A stretch of DNA of 64,000 nt from Arthrobacter sp. MYb213 (lineage in GTDB: Bacteria; Actinomycetota; Actinomycetes; Actinomycetales; Micrococcaceae), in the NCBI RefSeq assembly GCF_002979915.1, contig NZ_PCQA01000005.1, positions 231,821 to 295,820 on the forward strand. The letters run 5' to 3'. Made by a program: the position numbers and the translations under genes. A model generated the notes under the pieces. It saw nothing but the letters and a program-made list of their open reading frames with translations, had not been told where the DNA came from and searched no databases. Positions 50,196 to 60,335 of this stretch are shown piece by piece (positions within the stretch are counted from its first letter, which is position 1; each line of letters opens with the position of its first letter).

Positions 50196-51542
50196 TTATT
50201 TGTCGTCCGCCTGATAAACATCTGGAATGCCGTCTTGGTTATCGTCACGCGATTCCCGTGCGGCGATCTCCTTATAGCGTCGGTTACGTGGAACCAGCCA
50301 GATGGCACCTAGGATCGCGGCGACAAATGACCCGGCCAGAATCGCGACCTTCGCATGTTCATAGTGGGCCGATTCAAGGCCGAATGATAGTTCGGAGACC
50401 AACAGCGAGACGGTGAAACCGATACCGGCTAGCAGCGTAACCCCGAAGAGGTCACCCCATCGTGCGTCTTTATCCAAAGAGGCCTTAGTGAACTTCGTCA
50501 AGAGCCAAGTGGAGCCCATGATGCCTATCGGCTTGCCGAGGATTAGGCCTAAGACAATTCCCCAGAAGACTGGATCTGTTAGTAATCCTCCGCTGCCCTT
50601 GTCTGGAGAAATAACTGTCACGCCGGCGGCGAAGAAGGCGAAGATGGGGATGCAGAAACCTGAAGACAGTGGTCGGAATCGGTGTTCAAAGCGTTCGGCT
50701 AAACCGATCCCTTCGCGACCATCGGTGCGTTTCACTGGCACACAGAAGCCCAAAACTACACCGGCAATGGTTGCGTGAATACCCGAACCAAAGACGAAGA
50801 TCCAGGTCAAAATGCCCAGCGGCAACAAGATCAGCCATGCGGCCCAGGCTCGTTTTGCGAAGAACTTGCCAAGGTAACGGGCAAGAATCGTGAAGAGAAT
50901 AATCGGAATGATGGCCAATCCGAGGTACTCAAACTTCAGGTCATCGGTGAAAACAACGGCGATAATCACGATTGCGATCAGGTCATCGACCACGGCAAGA
51001 GTCAGCAGGAAAATACGCAGGGAGGCTGGTAGTGCCGAGCCGATTACCGCGAGGACCGCGACGGCAAAGGCAATATCCGTTGCCGTGGGAATAGCCCAGC
51101 CACGCAGTAGCTCGGTGCCTCCACCAGAACCGGCGGCAATGGCTACGAAGATAAGTGCGGGAACTAAAACACCACCAAAGGCAGCGGCCACCGGAACGGC
51201 GGCGGTTTTGATGTTGTGCAGGTCGCCAATGGCGAATTCTTTCTTCAGCTCCAAACCGGTCAGGAAGAAGAACACCGCTAGTAGGGCGTCTGCGGCCCAG
51301 TGACCGATGGAGAGATTCAGATCCACACCGAATAAGGTGGGTCCGAAGTGGAAATCACGCAACGCAAAATAAGAATCTCGCATTGGAGTGTTGGCCCAGA
51401 TCAGGGCCAGGATTGCGCCGGCAATGAGAACCATGCCGCCGACTGTTTCTTTGCGTAGGATATCTCCGATACGCACAGATTCTTTGTAACTTGGGCGCGA
51501 AAACAGGTTCTTTGGCGAACCCGAAGATGGCGTTTGAGTCAT
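50196..51542 (-). CDS. nhaA: Na+/H+ antiporter NhaA
   Basis: A 448-residue inner-membrane antiporter exchanging Na+ (or Li+) for two H+. Twelve hydrophobic segments; the ion-binding acidic pair is in the [15 protein letters not shown] helix (double Asp), and [20 protein letters not shown] precedes it. [19 protein letters not shown] at the N-terminus and the [19 protein letters not shown] late helix are family-typical. The C-terminus has a cytosolic tail of about 40 residues with a DNQDGIPDV acidic stretch. Stands alone. Confidence 0.95.
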   Translation of the reverse strand: MTQTPSSGSPKNLFSRPSYKESVRIGDILRKETVGGMVLIAGAILALIWANTPMRDSYFALRDFHFGPTLFGVDLNLSIGHWAADALLAVFFFLTGLELKKEFAIGDLHNIKTAAVPVAAAFGGVLVPALIFVAIAAGSGGGTELLRGWAIPTATDIAFAVAVLAVIGSALPASLRIFLLTLAVVDDLIAIVIIAVVFTDDLKFEYLGLAIIPIILFTILARYLGKFFAKRAWAAWLILLPLGILTWIFVFGSGIHATIAGVVLGFCVPVKRTDGREGIGLAERFEHRFRPLSSGFCIPIFAFFAAGVTVISPDKGSGGLLTDPVFWGIVLGLILGKPIGIMGSTWLLTKFTKASLDKDARWGDLFGVTLLAGIGFTVSLLVSELSFGLESAHYEHAKVAILAGSFVAAILGAIWLVPRNRRYKEIAARESRDDNQDGIPDVYQADDK

Positions 51543-51701
51543 AGCTAAACTCGCTTACTCCGTTAAATGACAAATTGTTCGCCGACCAGACTTCCCGGCA
51601 CACCTAGGTTCTACCCTAACGCGAAAAGTGGTTGGAGCCACAAATCCCGGGCCATTGTATCTTCACACTGTCCCGGGAATTTGTGTTGAACTACGACTTG
51701 C

Positions 51702-52196
51702 TTACTTAGAAAGCCATTCGTTGACCTGTGCGGCTTGCATGTTCAGTGCCTTACCCAGGTAGGGCTCGGCTGCCGAAGCAATTTTGCCGCCAATGAACGG
51801 AATCGATGAAGAAACCTTCGCATCAATTGCGAAGTTGGTGCTCTCTCCTTGGGCTTTCAAAGTTTCAGTTCCAGAAACAGTCACCGGGACACCTGCCACG
51901 GTGATCTTCACTGTCGCCGAACGGTTTCCTGCAGCATCCGGTGCGCTCCACTGCTCAACCTGGGTGACGTCGATAGAGGCACCCACAAACTTGCGAGCGA
52001 AGTCTGGTACTCGGTCGGTGGGTAGCGCACGGACCGTGGTCAGGGTAAATGCCCCTGCGGTGTCACCGTCCACGGTGAAGCTGCTTAAGCTGCCCTTAGC
52101 GAGAGAGGTGAGGTGCTCGGCGAAACCGCGGTCGGCTAGGGTCGCAATGACCTGGTCCGCGCGGTGGGCGATCTGCGTGCTTGCGTTCAATGCCAT
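51702..52196 (-). CDS. DUF2505 domain protein
   Basis: A 164-residue protein of the actinobacterial DUF2505 family (SRPBCC-like): opens MALNASTQIAHRADQVIATL, with IDVTQVEQWSAPDAAGNRSA in the middle and GGKIASAAEPYLGKALNMQA toward the end, the usual order. Function unknown. The ATG at 52196 is preferred to 52211. Confidence 0.78.
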   Translation of the reverse strand: MALNASTQIAHRADQVIATLADRGFAEHLTSLAKGSLSSFTVDGDTAGAFTLTTVRALPTDRVPDFARKFVGASIDVTQVEQWSAPDAAGNRSATVKITVAGVPVTVSGTETLKAQGESTNFAIDAKVSSSIPFIGGKIASAAEPYLGKALNMQAAQVNEWLSK

Positions 52197-52423
52197 GAAT
52201 GCGAATCCCAATCTAAAAAGGTTCGGCGGTCGTGCGGAACAAACTTAGGTTCCGTGCCGTTTCTGGTCGGTATTAACCCTATCTGCTCTCACCGGTTAGG
52301 TAGGCTAGGAAGGCAACATAAAACAACATATTGGCATTGCGCCGACCGCGGAAAGATTTTGCGGTCGCTGTTTGTGGTGCGCCACGTAGCTGTTTTGCCG
52401 TCAGTGAGAGGAACTTTTGCAAC

Positions 52424-55400
52424 ATGAGCCTATCCGGACTTCATGATTTCCTGCGCGAGGAACCGTCATTTAGGCGAATCCAGCAAAGCGCCTCCCAACC
52501 CTTTGCAATACGTAGCGAAGAATTAGAGATTGCCGCTCCGCAAGGCATGCGCGCCATTCTTGGGGCGCATGCCACCGAAGGACTCATCGCGGGGAACAAC
52601 CACGCGGTGATGCTCATTGTCACGGCCACAGGACGCGAAGCAGAAGAGGTCTCGGCCTCACTGAGCGCCTATATGCCAGAATCTCAAATCGCCGAATTCC
52701 CCTCCTGGGAGACCTTGCCACATGAACGGCTCTCACCACGCAGCGATACGGTGGGACGTCGGTTGGAGGTCTTGCGCAGACTTAACGACCAAGACCCGGA
52801 CCTCAAGGTCATCATTGCCCCCATTCGCGCCGTACTCCAGCCTCTGGTGGCAGGACTGGGCCAGCTGCGTCCGGTGCTGTTGGAACTCGACGCCGAGCCG
52901 GGTTTTGAAAAGGTCATCCGTGATTTGGCGGCTGCCGCCTACGCACGCGTGGATATGGTGACCCACCGTGGCGAGTTTGCCGTACGCGGTGGCATTATCG
53001 ATGTGTTCCCGCCAACCCTTGAACATCCGATACGCATCGATTTCTTCGGTGAACAAATCGACTCCATGCGCTACTTCTCCATCGCTGATCAGCGTTCCTT
53101 AGACGGTGCGGGCCCAACAAAAATTATTGCTACCCCCTGCCGTGAAATGCTCATTACCCCACAGGTGATGGGCCGAGCGGCAAACCTGAAAGCACATTTC
53201 CCAGCGGCCACCGAGATGCTCACTAAAATTGCCGGCGGTATCGCGGTTGAGGGTATGGAATCCTTGGCCCCGCTGCTGGTCGATGAAATGGTCCCACTGC
53301 TGTCATTACTTCCACAGTCCTCCATCGCCTTGGTCATGGAACCGGAGCGTGTGCGCACCCGTGCCCATGACCTCAATGAGACCAACGCTGAGTTCCTCGC
53401 CGCAGCCTGGGCTTCGGCTTCCGATGGAGCGGCGGCGCCTCTAGATCTAAGCACCGCTGAGTCGGGGCGCAAGCTCGCCTCCGGTGATTTTGCGTCATTG
53501 GCGCAAACCGTGGAAAACGCCAAAAACGCACAGGTCTCCTGGTGGTCACTAACCTCACTGGGCTCCGATGAAGATCTGGACCTAAGCGCGGCAATAATCC
53601 GCGTTGAGGCACGCGAACCGCGCGGATACCAAGGTGATGTCGAGGCGATGATGGAATTCATCTCCGGTCGCATCAAGGATCAATGGCGGATTGTTGTAGC
53701 CACCGAAGGCCCCGGCCCGGCAGCCCGGCTCTCCGAGCTATTCCAGGAATACCAGATCCCTGCGCACCGGGTGGAGCTGCTCACCGAAGCACCCACCGCA
53801 GGCCTGATAGAAATCACACAGGCTACCGCAGGACGCGGATTCGTCTTCGAAGCACTGAAATTCGGCCTGCTCACCGAGGCGGATCTCTTAGGTCGCTCCA
53901 GTGCGTACGGAAATCGTAAAACCCGTAAGCTCAGTGCCAAGCGCAAGCGTAACGCCGTGGACCCGCTGTCATTGCAGACCGGGGACTACATCGTGCATGA
54001 ACAGCACGGTATCGGAAAGTTCGTGGAATTGGTGGCCCGTAAGGTTTCGGGTTCGTCCAAGGATTCCAAGCGTGAATACCTGGTGGTGGAATACGCGCCG
54101 TCCAAACGTGGGGCGCCGGGGGACCGGCTCTTCGTTCCCATGGAACAGTTGGATCTCATTACCCGATATGTGGGTGGTGAAGCTCCGAGCATGTCCAAGA
54201 TGGGTGGTTCGGATTGGGCTAGTACCAAGTCCAAGGCACGCAAGGCGGTCAAGGAGATCGCCGGGGATCTGATCAAGCTGTATTCGGCGCGCATGGCTAG
54301 CCGTGGCCATGCCTTTGGCCCGGACACTCCGTGGCAGAACGAGCTGGAAGAAGCTTTTGCTTATGTGGAGACCCCGGACCAACTGACGGCTATCAACGAA
54401 GTCAAGCAGGATATGGAACGCGAGGTCCCAATGGACCGGCTCATCTCCGGCGACGTCGGCTTCGGTAAAACCGAAATTGCGGTACGTGCGGCATTTAAGG
54501 CAGTACAGGATTCAAAGCAGGTGGCCATCTTGGTACCCACCACGCTGCTAGCCTCACAGCACCACCAAACATTCACCGAAAGGTACTCGGGGTTCCCGCT
54601 GCGGGTACGCACGCTTTCACGTTTCCAAACTGCCAAGGAATCCAAGGAAATCCTTGCCGGGCTCAAGGACGGTTCGGTAGATATCGTCATCGGTACCCAC
54701 CGGTTGCTGTCCAAGACCGTGCAGTTTAAGAACCTTGGGCTGGTGATTATCGATGAGGAACAGCGCTTCGGTGTAGAGCACAAGGAAGAGCTGAAGAAGA
54801 TGCGCACCAACGTGGACGTGTTGGCCATGAGCGCCACCCCGATTCCGCGAACCCTTGAAATGAGCCTTACCGGCATCCGTGAGACCTCCACGCTTGCCAC
54901 CCCGCCCGAAGAACGCCATCCGGTGCTCACCTTCGTCGGGCCGCGCAGCGACAAGCAGATTTCTGCCGCTATCAAGCGCGAGCTGATGCGTGATGGTCAG
55001 GTGTTCTTTGTTCATAACCGGGTATCATCCATCGACCGGGTTGCCGCGGAATTGCGCGAGCTAGTTCCCGAGGCACGTGTGGAAGTGGCTCACGGCAAAA
55101 TGAGCGAAACACGGTTGGAACGGATCATCCAGGATTTCTGGGAGAAGAAATTCGATGTGCTGGTGTCCACCACCATCATCGAGACCGGGCTAGATATTTC
55201 TAACGCCAACACGCTGATTGTGGACCGGGCGAATAACTATGGTTTGTCCCAGTTGCATCAGCTGCGCGGCCGTGTGGGCCGTGCCCGTGAACGTGCCTAC
55301 GCCTACTTCCTCTGGGACGTGGAAAAGCCTTTGGGTGAGGTGGCGCTGGAACGGCTCAAAGCCGTCGCCGCGCACAATGAACTAGGCTCTGGCTACCAGC

Positions 55401-56041
55401 TGGCCATGAAGGACCTGGAGTTGCGTGGGGCGGGCAATATGCTTGGCGGTGAGCAGTCCGGGCATATTGCCGGGGTTGGCTTTGACCTGTACCTGCGTCT
55501 TGTCGGCGAGGCCGTTGCAGACTTTAAGGGTGAGGGCGAAGAAGAAGCGGCCGAGATGAAGATTGAACTTCCGGTCAATGCTCACCTGCCGCACGAGTAT
55601 GTTCCTGGCGAACGCTTGCGGTTGGAGGCCTACCGAAATATTGCGGCCGCCGAAAGTGCGCAGGCGCTCGCCGAGGTTCAAGAAGAGCTCGAAGACCGTT
55701 ACGGCAAGCTTCCGCAGCCGGTGGAGAATCTGATGCGGGTGGCGGCGTTACGCGTGCGTGCCAGGGCCTTGGGGTTACGTGATATTCAGCAGATCGGTAA
55801 CCATATCAAGGTCTCCCCGGCAAAGATTGAGGATCTTCCGGCCAGCCGTCAGGTTCGTTTGGAACGTCTCTACCCGGGAGCCGTAAATAAGCCTGCGCTC
55901 AACGCGATCTTCATTCCGAAGCCGCGTACCTCTCCGGTGGGCGGACGGGACCTCGCCGATGAAGCGATCCTTGAATGGGCCGAGCGTCTGCTTTACGGGA
56001 TCTTCGAGCCTGCCCCGGTGGTGCCGAGCAACGCTCAGTAG
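52424..56041 (+). CDS. mfd: Transcription-repair coupling factor Mfd
   Basis: Removes RNA polymerase stalled at lesions and recruits UvrA. From ATG 52424 it has 1205 residues, the usual size; the open frame to 52331 lacks family resemblance. N-terminal UvrB-homology region, RNAP-interacting domain (GDYIVHEQHGIGKFVELV), Walker A GDVGFGKTEIAVRAAFKAV, DEEQRF box, SATPIPRTLEM, motif VI QLRGRVGRARERAYAYF and the C-terminal domain with LEDRYGKLPQPVENLM are in order. Single gene. Confidence 0.97.
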   Translation: MSLSGLHDFLREEPSFRRIQQSASQPFAIRSEELEIAAPQGMRAILGAHATEGLIAGNNHAVMLIVTATGREAEEVSASLSAYMPESQIAEFPSWETLPHERLSPRSDTVGRRLEVLRRLNDQDPDLKVIIAPIRAVLQPLVAGLGQLRPVLLELDAEPGFEKVIRDLAAAAYARVDMVTHRGEFAVRGGIIDVFPPTLEHPIRIDFFGEQIDSMRYFSIADQRSLDGAGPTKIIATPCREMLITPQVMGRAANLKAHFPAATEMLTKIAGGIAVEGMESLAPLLVDEMVPLLSLLPQSSIALVMEPERVRTRAHDLNETNAEFLAAAWASASDGAAAPLDLSTAESGRKLASGDFASLAQTVENAKNAQVSWWSLTSLGSDEDLDLSAAIIRVEAREPRGYQGDVEAMMEFISGRIKDQWRIVVATEGPGPAARLSELFQEYQIPAHRVELLTEAPTAGLIEITQATAGRGFVFEALKFGLLTEADLLGRSSAYGNRKTRKLSAKRKRNAVDPLSLQTGDYIVHEQHGIGKFVELVARKVSGSSKDSKREYLVVEYAPSKRGAPGDRLFVPMEQLDLITRYVGGEAPSMSKMGGSDWASTKSKARKAVKEIAGDLIKLYSARMASRGHAFGPDTPWQNELEEAFAYVETPDQLTAINEVKQDMEREVPMDRLISGDVGFGKTEIAVRAAFKAVQDSKQVAILVPTTLLASQHHQTFTERYSGFPLRVRTLSRFQTAKESKEILAGLKDGSVDIVIGTHRLLSKTVQFKNLGLVIIDEEQRFGVEHKEELKKMRTNVDVLAMSATPIPRTLEMSLTGIRETSTLATPPEERHPVLTFVGPRSDKQISAAIKRELMRDGQVFFVHNRVSSIDRVAAELRELVPEARVEVAHGKMSETRLERIIQDFWEKKFDVLVSTTIIETGLDISNANTLIVDRANNYGLSQLHQLRGRVGRARERAYAYFLWDVEKPLGEVALERLKAVAAHNELGSGYQLAMKDLELRGAGNMLGGEQSGHIAGVGFDLYLRLVGEAVADFKGEGEEEAAEMKIELPVNAHLPHEYVPGERLRLEAYRNIAAAESAQALAEVQEELEDRYGKLPQPVENLMRVAALRVRARALGLRDIQQIGNHIKVSPAKIEDLPASRQVRLERLYPGAVNKPALNAIFIPKPRTSPVGGRDLADEAILEWAERLLYGIFEPAPVVPSNAQ

Positions 56042-56058
56042 CCGGTGGCGGGTACCGA

Positions 56059-56541
56059 TTAACTGGTGCCCGCCAGTTCCTTGGCGTAGTCACGTACCGG
56101 ACGTCCATAAAGGCTGAGGGTGGGTGCCAGCGTTTGCAAAGCTACACGTAGCGCCTGCTGGGGCTCTCCTGCATCGTATAGGGCGAGCGCTAGGAATGCC
56201 TGAGCATCGCGGTACACGTGGCTTGGTGTCTGGATCAATTGCAATAGTTCCACCGCCTGGCCGGCTTCGCCTAAGTTGCGTAGCGTGCTGGCTAGTTGAA
56301 TACGCGCTTCGTCCAGTTTGTCTGGTTCAAGGCCGGTGGCTATCGCCGCCCGGTAGGGTTCCACGGCTTGGGCTTCTTCGCCGAGATAGTCGTGCAGTGA
56401 GGCTCGCTCAAAGAGTACCACCGCGTCTCCGGCTGGCCGCTGAGCCAGTAGTTCATCAAGTTCTTCGCGTAGCGTCTGTGGGCTTTTCCCCTTGGCGCTG
56501 CGCCAGAAGACCTCGAGCTGTTCACTAAAAGTACTGATCAT
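56059..56541 (-). CDS. Tetratricopeptide-repeat protein
   Basis: A 160-residue helical protein with two to three TPR-like repeats: AVVLFERASLHDYLGEEAQA, ARIQLASTLRNLGEAGQAVE and DAQAFLALALYDAGEPQQAL, similar to the TPR_5/tetratrico group common in actinobacteria. Probably a protein-protein adaptor; partner unknown. Convergent with mfd across 17 bp. Confidence 0.85.
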   Translation of the reverse strand: MISTFSEQLEVFWRSAKGKSPQTLREELDELLAQRPAGDAVVLFERASLHDYLGEEAQAVEPYRAAIATGLEPDKLDEARIQLASTLRNLGEAGQAVELLQLIQTPSHVYRDAQAFLALALYDAGEPQQALRVALQTLAPTLSLYGRPVRDYAKELAGTS

Positions 56542-56599
56542 AAGTCGAGGCTAGTGCGCGTCATGATCTGGAACAAGGGCAGAATACCCGGTTAACGAA

Positions 56600-56631
56600 T
56601 TGTGGGGGAGGCCTTTCGGCCTCCCCCACAA
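56600..56631. terminator. Hairpin terminator
   Basis: A 14-bp stem, TTGTGGGGGAGGCC / GGCCTCCCCCACAA, TTTC loop. Behind the leftward small membrane-protein gene. Confidence 0.75.
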
Positions 56632-56645
56632 TGCTCAAGCGAAAA

Positions 56646-56897
56646 TTACAGGGCAGCGTTTGCTGCGGCTGCCTCTTCGATAGAGTCCGCGCGACCCATC
56701 AGGTGCATTGGAATCGCAAAGGCCAAGAAGCACAGCGCGAAGCATGCAATGGTTGGCCACCAAGCGGTCTCCAACGTCCAGTAAGACAGGGCGTAAAGAC
56801 CGGCAGCGAACATCACCGTGAAGATTAGGGTATTAACGATGTTGCCAACGAGGCGACCTTCACCTGAGTGGGCGGTGTTCTTGCCGTTCGAGTACAC
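56646..56897 (-). CDS. Small two-helix membrane protein
   Basis: An 83-residue protein from GTG 56897 (AAGGAG precedes it). Two helices: GNIVNTLIFTVMFAAGLYAL and WWPTIACFALCFLAFAIPMH, then GRADSIEEAAAANAAL. It resembles small conserved actinobacterial membrane proteins next to deoC. Function unknown. Confidence 0.65.
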   Translation of the reverse strand: MYSNGKNTAHSGEGRLVGNIVNTLIFTVMFAAGLYALSYWTLETAWWPTIACFALCFLAFAIPMHLMGRADSIEEAAAANAAL

Positions 56898-56932
56898 TTT
56901 TTCTCCTTGAGGAAACGAATGGGTGCGGGATC

Positions 56933-57619
56933 TTAGTAAGCGGATCCGCTTTGCTCTCCCTCTAGGATAGCAACTCCTGAGCTGGAACCGAGACGTGTTG
57001 CGCCGGCAGCAATCATTGCCCGCGCGGTTTCGACGCTGCGCACCCCGCCCGAAGCCTTCACTCCGAGGTCTGGGCCGACGGTTTGACGCATCAACGCGAC
57101 GTCTTCAACTGTCGCGCCACCGGTAGAGAAGCCGGTTGAAGTCTTCACAAAATCGGCTCCGGCAGCCTTCGCTGCCTCGCAAGCGAGCACCTTTGCCTCG
57201 TCGGTGAGTAGGCAGGTTTCGATGATGACCTTCAAGATTGCGCCACCCTCATGGGCTGCCTGTGCAATGGCGAAGATCTCGTTGACCAGGGAGTCACGAT
57301 CTCCGCGCAGCGCTGCGGCCACATCGATGACCATATCGATTTCATTGGCGCCGTCGGCTACCGCGGTGCGGGTTTCAAAGACCTTGGTCGCGGTGGTGGA
57401 GGTGCCCAGTGGGAAACCAATCACCGAACAAGTCAACAGGTTGGACTCTGCCAGTTCGCGCGAGACGGTCGATACCCATAGTGGGTTAACGCAGACTGAT
57501 TTAAATTCGTACTTCTTCGCTTCCTCGCAGATCGTGATGATCTGTTCGCGGGAGGCATTCTGCGCGAGCAGGGTGTGGTCAATGTAGCCAGCGATTTCGC
57601 GAGCACTTAATTCGGACAT
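56933..57619 (-). CDS. deoC: Deoxyribose-phosphate aldolase
   Basis: Splits deoxyribose-5-phosphate into glyceraldehyde-3-P and acetaldehyde. 228 residues with [48 protein letters not shown] and [20 protein letters not shown] (Schiff-base Lys), then [14 protein letters not shown]. It follows the phosphosugar mutase gene by 33 bp on the same strand: nucleoside catabolism. Confidence 0.96.
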   Translation of the reverse strand: MSELSAREIAGYIDHTLLAQNASREQIITICEEAKKYEFKSVCVNPLWVSTVSRELAESNLLTCSVIGFPLGTSTTATKVFETRTAVADGANEIDMVIDVAAALRGDRDSLVNEIFAIAQAAHEGGAILKVIIETCLLTDEAKVLACEAAKAAGADFVKTSTGFSTGGATVEDVALMRQTVGPDLGVKASGGVRSVETARAMIAAGATRLGSSSGVAILEGEQSGSAY

Positions 57620-57652
57620 CGTGATCCTCTTTTATTCGTTCGTAGGTTCGGA

Positions 57653-59383
57653 TTAGTTTGTGAGGAATGCTTCAAGTTCAGTCTTGATCGCTTGGCACTG
57701 CGCCGTGGCACGTGCCCGAGCCGCCGGAACGTCAGCCAGATCCTCGGCATGCTCTACGGTTTCCAGGTAGCATTTCAGTTTTGGCTCTGTGCCCGAGGGG
57801 CGCACAATAACGCGTGCGCCGGTGAAGGTGTGCAGCACCATGGCGTTGGTGGCAGGCAGCTTCTCGGTGCCTTGTGAAAGGTCAGTGACCTCGGTGACCG
57901 CCGCTCCGGCAAGCTGCGCCGGAGCGTGGGTGCGGATCTTGTCCATCAGCACCGGGATCTGCGACAGGTCGGTGAAGCGCATCGAAAGCTGGTCGGTGAC
58001 ATGTACGCCGTGTTTGGCCGCGAGCTCGTCTAACCTGCCCTGGATACTGTTTGAGCTGGCCTTCAGCTCCGCCGCTAGATCTGCGAGAACTAAAGCCGCG
58101 GACATACCGTCCTTGTCACGCACCAGTGAAGGGGCTACCGCGTAGCCCAACGCTTCTTCGTAGCCGAATCCGAGGTTTTCCACGCGGGCAATCCATTTAA
58201 AGCCGGTGAGCGTTTCCTCATGTTCTCTTCCGCTGTCCTTGGCGATAGCCGCCAACATGCGAGATGAAACGATGGAATTTGCCAGCTTCTGCTCGGCCGG
58301 AAGGATGCGCGAAAGTTGGTCGCCGAGTAACCAACCGACCTCGTCCCCGCGCAGCATTCGCCAAGCGCTACCGTCATGAATGGCTGCGGCACAACGGTCT
58401 GCATCCGGGTCATTAGCAATGACCAGATCCGCTCCGAGCTTCCGAGCTAGTGCAAGGGATAAGTCAATGGCGCCTGGCTCCTCCGGGTTAGGGAACTTCA
58501 CCGTCGGGAAATCTGGATCCGGATGTTCCTGCTCGGGGACCATATGTACGTCGCTGAACCCGGCGTTGAGCAGTGCTAAACGCATGGTGTGCCCACCGAC
58601 GCCGTGCATCGCGGTGACTACCACCTTCAGATTCTTTCGTGCGGCGGCAAGTGATCCATCGGCGCGAGGAATAACGTTACCGATTGAATCTAGGTAGGAC
58701 GCTTCGATGTCGCCATCTTCGCCGGCTCCCGGAAGTACGGTCCAGCCCGAGTCGACGCGTTTAATGTCCGCTACGGGTTGATCTGCATCGATCAACGCGG
58801 CAATCTGCGCGTCGATGGGGGAGACAATCTGTGCGCCGCGGCCCACCTCGTCGGCAACCTTTCCTCCGACGTAGACCTTATAACCGTTATCGCGCGGCGG
58901 ATTGTGGCTGGCCGTGACCATCACGCCGGCTTCGGCACCAAAGGTGCGCACTGCCCATGCCAGCACTGGTGTGGGCAGTGCCGAAGGCATCAGCAATACC
59001 TCGAATCCGGCCGCGGTAAACACCGCAGCCGAATCCGTGGCAAACACATCCGAGTTATAACGTGCGTCAAAACCGATCACCACCTTAGGGGTGTACGCCC
59101 CGGCGGCGCGCTCGGACAAAAAGCGCGCGATTCCGGAAGCGGTGCGCATCACCACTACCCGGTTCATCCGCATGGGGCCGGCGCCAAGCTCGGCACGCAA
59201 CCCGGCGGTGCCGAATTCGAGTACTCCGCTGAAACGATCGGCTAGATCTTCTAATGCAGGTCCGTCGCCGGACTCAACGTTGGAGATCAGTGCACGAAGC
59301 TCATGGGCGGTGGCCGGATCAGGATCCTGAGCGGCCCAGTCGGTTGCCTGCGCGAGGAGTTGGTTTTTCTCGGTTTGATTCAT
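57653..59383 (-). CDS. Phosphosugar mutase (phosphoglucomutase/phosphopentomutase-like)
   Basis: A 576-residue alpha-D-phosphohexomutase family enzyme. The catalytic Ser is in VMVTASHNPPRDNGYKVY, the metal loop is ANDPDADRCAAAIH (D-x-D-x-D), GEEVGW-like GDEVGWLLGDQ follows, and the phosphate-binding IVRPSGTEPKLKCYLE is near the C-terminus. Sitting between a purine nucleoside phosphorylase and deoC, it may convert (deoxy)ribose-1-P to 5-P. The ATG at 59383 is chosen over the open frame to 59500; AAGGAAAACG is upstream. Confidence 0.92.
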   Translation of the reverse strand: MNQTEKNQLLAQATDWAAQDPDPATAHELRALISNVESGDGPALEDLADRFSGVLEFGTAGLRAELGAGPMRMNRVVVMRTASGIARFLSERAAGAYTPKVVIGFDARYNSDVFATDSAAVFTAAGFEVLLMPSALPTPVLAWAVRTFGAEAGVMVTASHNPPRDNGYKVYVGGKVADEVGRGAQIVSPIDAQIAALIDADQPVADIKRVDSGWTVLPGAGEDGDIEASYLDSIGNVIPRADGSLAAARKNLKVVVTAMHGVGGHTMRLALLNAGFSDVHMVPEQEHPDPDFPTVKFPNPEEPGAIDLSLALARKLGADLVIANDPDADRCAAAIHDGSAWRMLRGDEVGWLLGDQLSRILPAEQKLANSIVSSRMLAAIAKDSGREHEETLTGFKWIARVENLGFGYEEALGYAVAPSLVRDKDGMSAALVLADLAAELKASSNSIQGRLDELAAKHGVHVTDQLSMRFTDLSQIPVLMDKIRTHAPAQLAGAAVTEVTDLSQGTEKLPATNAMVLHTFTGARVIVRPSGTEPKLKCYLETVEHAEDLADVPAARARATAQCQAIKTELEAFLTN

Positions 59384-59420
59384 CGTTTTCCTTGGCTCTA
59401 CAGGTGAAAGTGTTTCTCGC

Positions 59421-60230
59421 CTAGAGGCGGGCGATGATTTGTGCCAGTAGCTTGGAGATGCGTGGGCCGGCGGTCTGGCCGGCCTCAATGACCTCTTCAT
59501 GGCTTAGCGGAATGGGGCTAATACCGGCAGCTAAATTGGTGACTAACGAAATGCCGAAAATTTCCATTCCAGCGTGGCGGGCGGCAATGGCTTCCAAAGC
59601 GGTGGACATGCCCACCAGATCGGCGCCAATGGTTTTGGCGTACTGCACCTCTGCCGGGGTTTCGTAGTGTGGACCGGTGAACTGTGCGTAGACGCCCTCG
59701 TCCAGGGTTGGGTCAACTTCACGAGCAATATCACGCAGGCGCGAAGAGTACAGGTCGGTCAGATCCACAAAGGTGGCTCCTTCCAACGGAGAAGTCGCGG
59801 TGAGGTTGATGTGATCCGAGATCAGGACCGGGGTGCCCGGGGTCCAATTCGGGTTCAACCCGCCACAACCGTTGGTCAACACCAGCTGGGTGCAACCGGC
59901 GGCCGCTGCCGTACGGATGGGGTGCACTACCGAACGCACACCACGGCCCTCGTAGTAGTGGGTGCGCGCGCCAAGGACAAGAATGCGCTTACCCGATTCG
60001 GTCAGAATCGAGGAAATAGTGCCGCGGTGGCCGGGTACGGCCGCAGCATGGAAGCCAGGGATGGTGGTGGCATCGAGCGTGTGGGTTCGCTCGCCAATTA
60101 GCTCAGCGGCTTCGCCCCAGCCGGAGCCGAGGACCAGAGCAATATCGTGCTTTTCGACATTAGTTTGCTCGGCAATTACCTGGGCGGCCTGTGCCGCCAA
60201 CGCCTGTGGGTCATTTTGCATATCATTCAC
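59421..60230 (-). CDS. punA: Purine nucleoside phosphorylase
   Basis: Cleaves purine nucleosides with phosphate to base and ribose-1-P. 269 residues of the trimeric class: LVLGSGWGEAAELI, ILVLGARTHYYEGRGVRSVV, LTNGCGGLNPNWTPGTPVLI, ATSPLEG, and MSTALEAIAARHAGMEIFG. It heads a leftward run punA-phosphosugar mutase-deoC-small membrane protein. ATG 60230 or 60221 can start it. Confidence 0.94.
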   Translation of the reverse strand: MNDMQNDPQALAAQAAQVIAEQTNVEKHDIALVLGSGWGEAAELIGERTHTLDATTIPGFHAAAVPGHRGTISSILTESGKRILVLGARTHYYEGRGVRSVVHPIRTAAAAGCTQLVLTNGCGGLNPNWTPGTPVLISDHINLTATSPLEGATFVDLTDLYSSRLRDIAREVDPTLDEGVYAQFTGPHYETPAEVQYAKTIGADLVGMSTALEAIAARHAGMEIFGISLVTNLAAGISPIPLSHEEVIEAGQTAGPRISKLLAQIIARL

Positions 60231-60335
60231 GTGAAATACGCTACCGGTAGGTAGCCCCTTTGTCAGGTGGAACCGGTGGCATATGGAGGAAATTCACTCG
60301 ATCGTGATGTGCGCAAAAGCTGTGCATGGGGAACA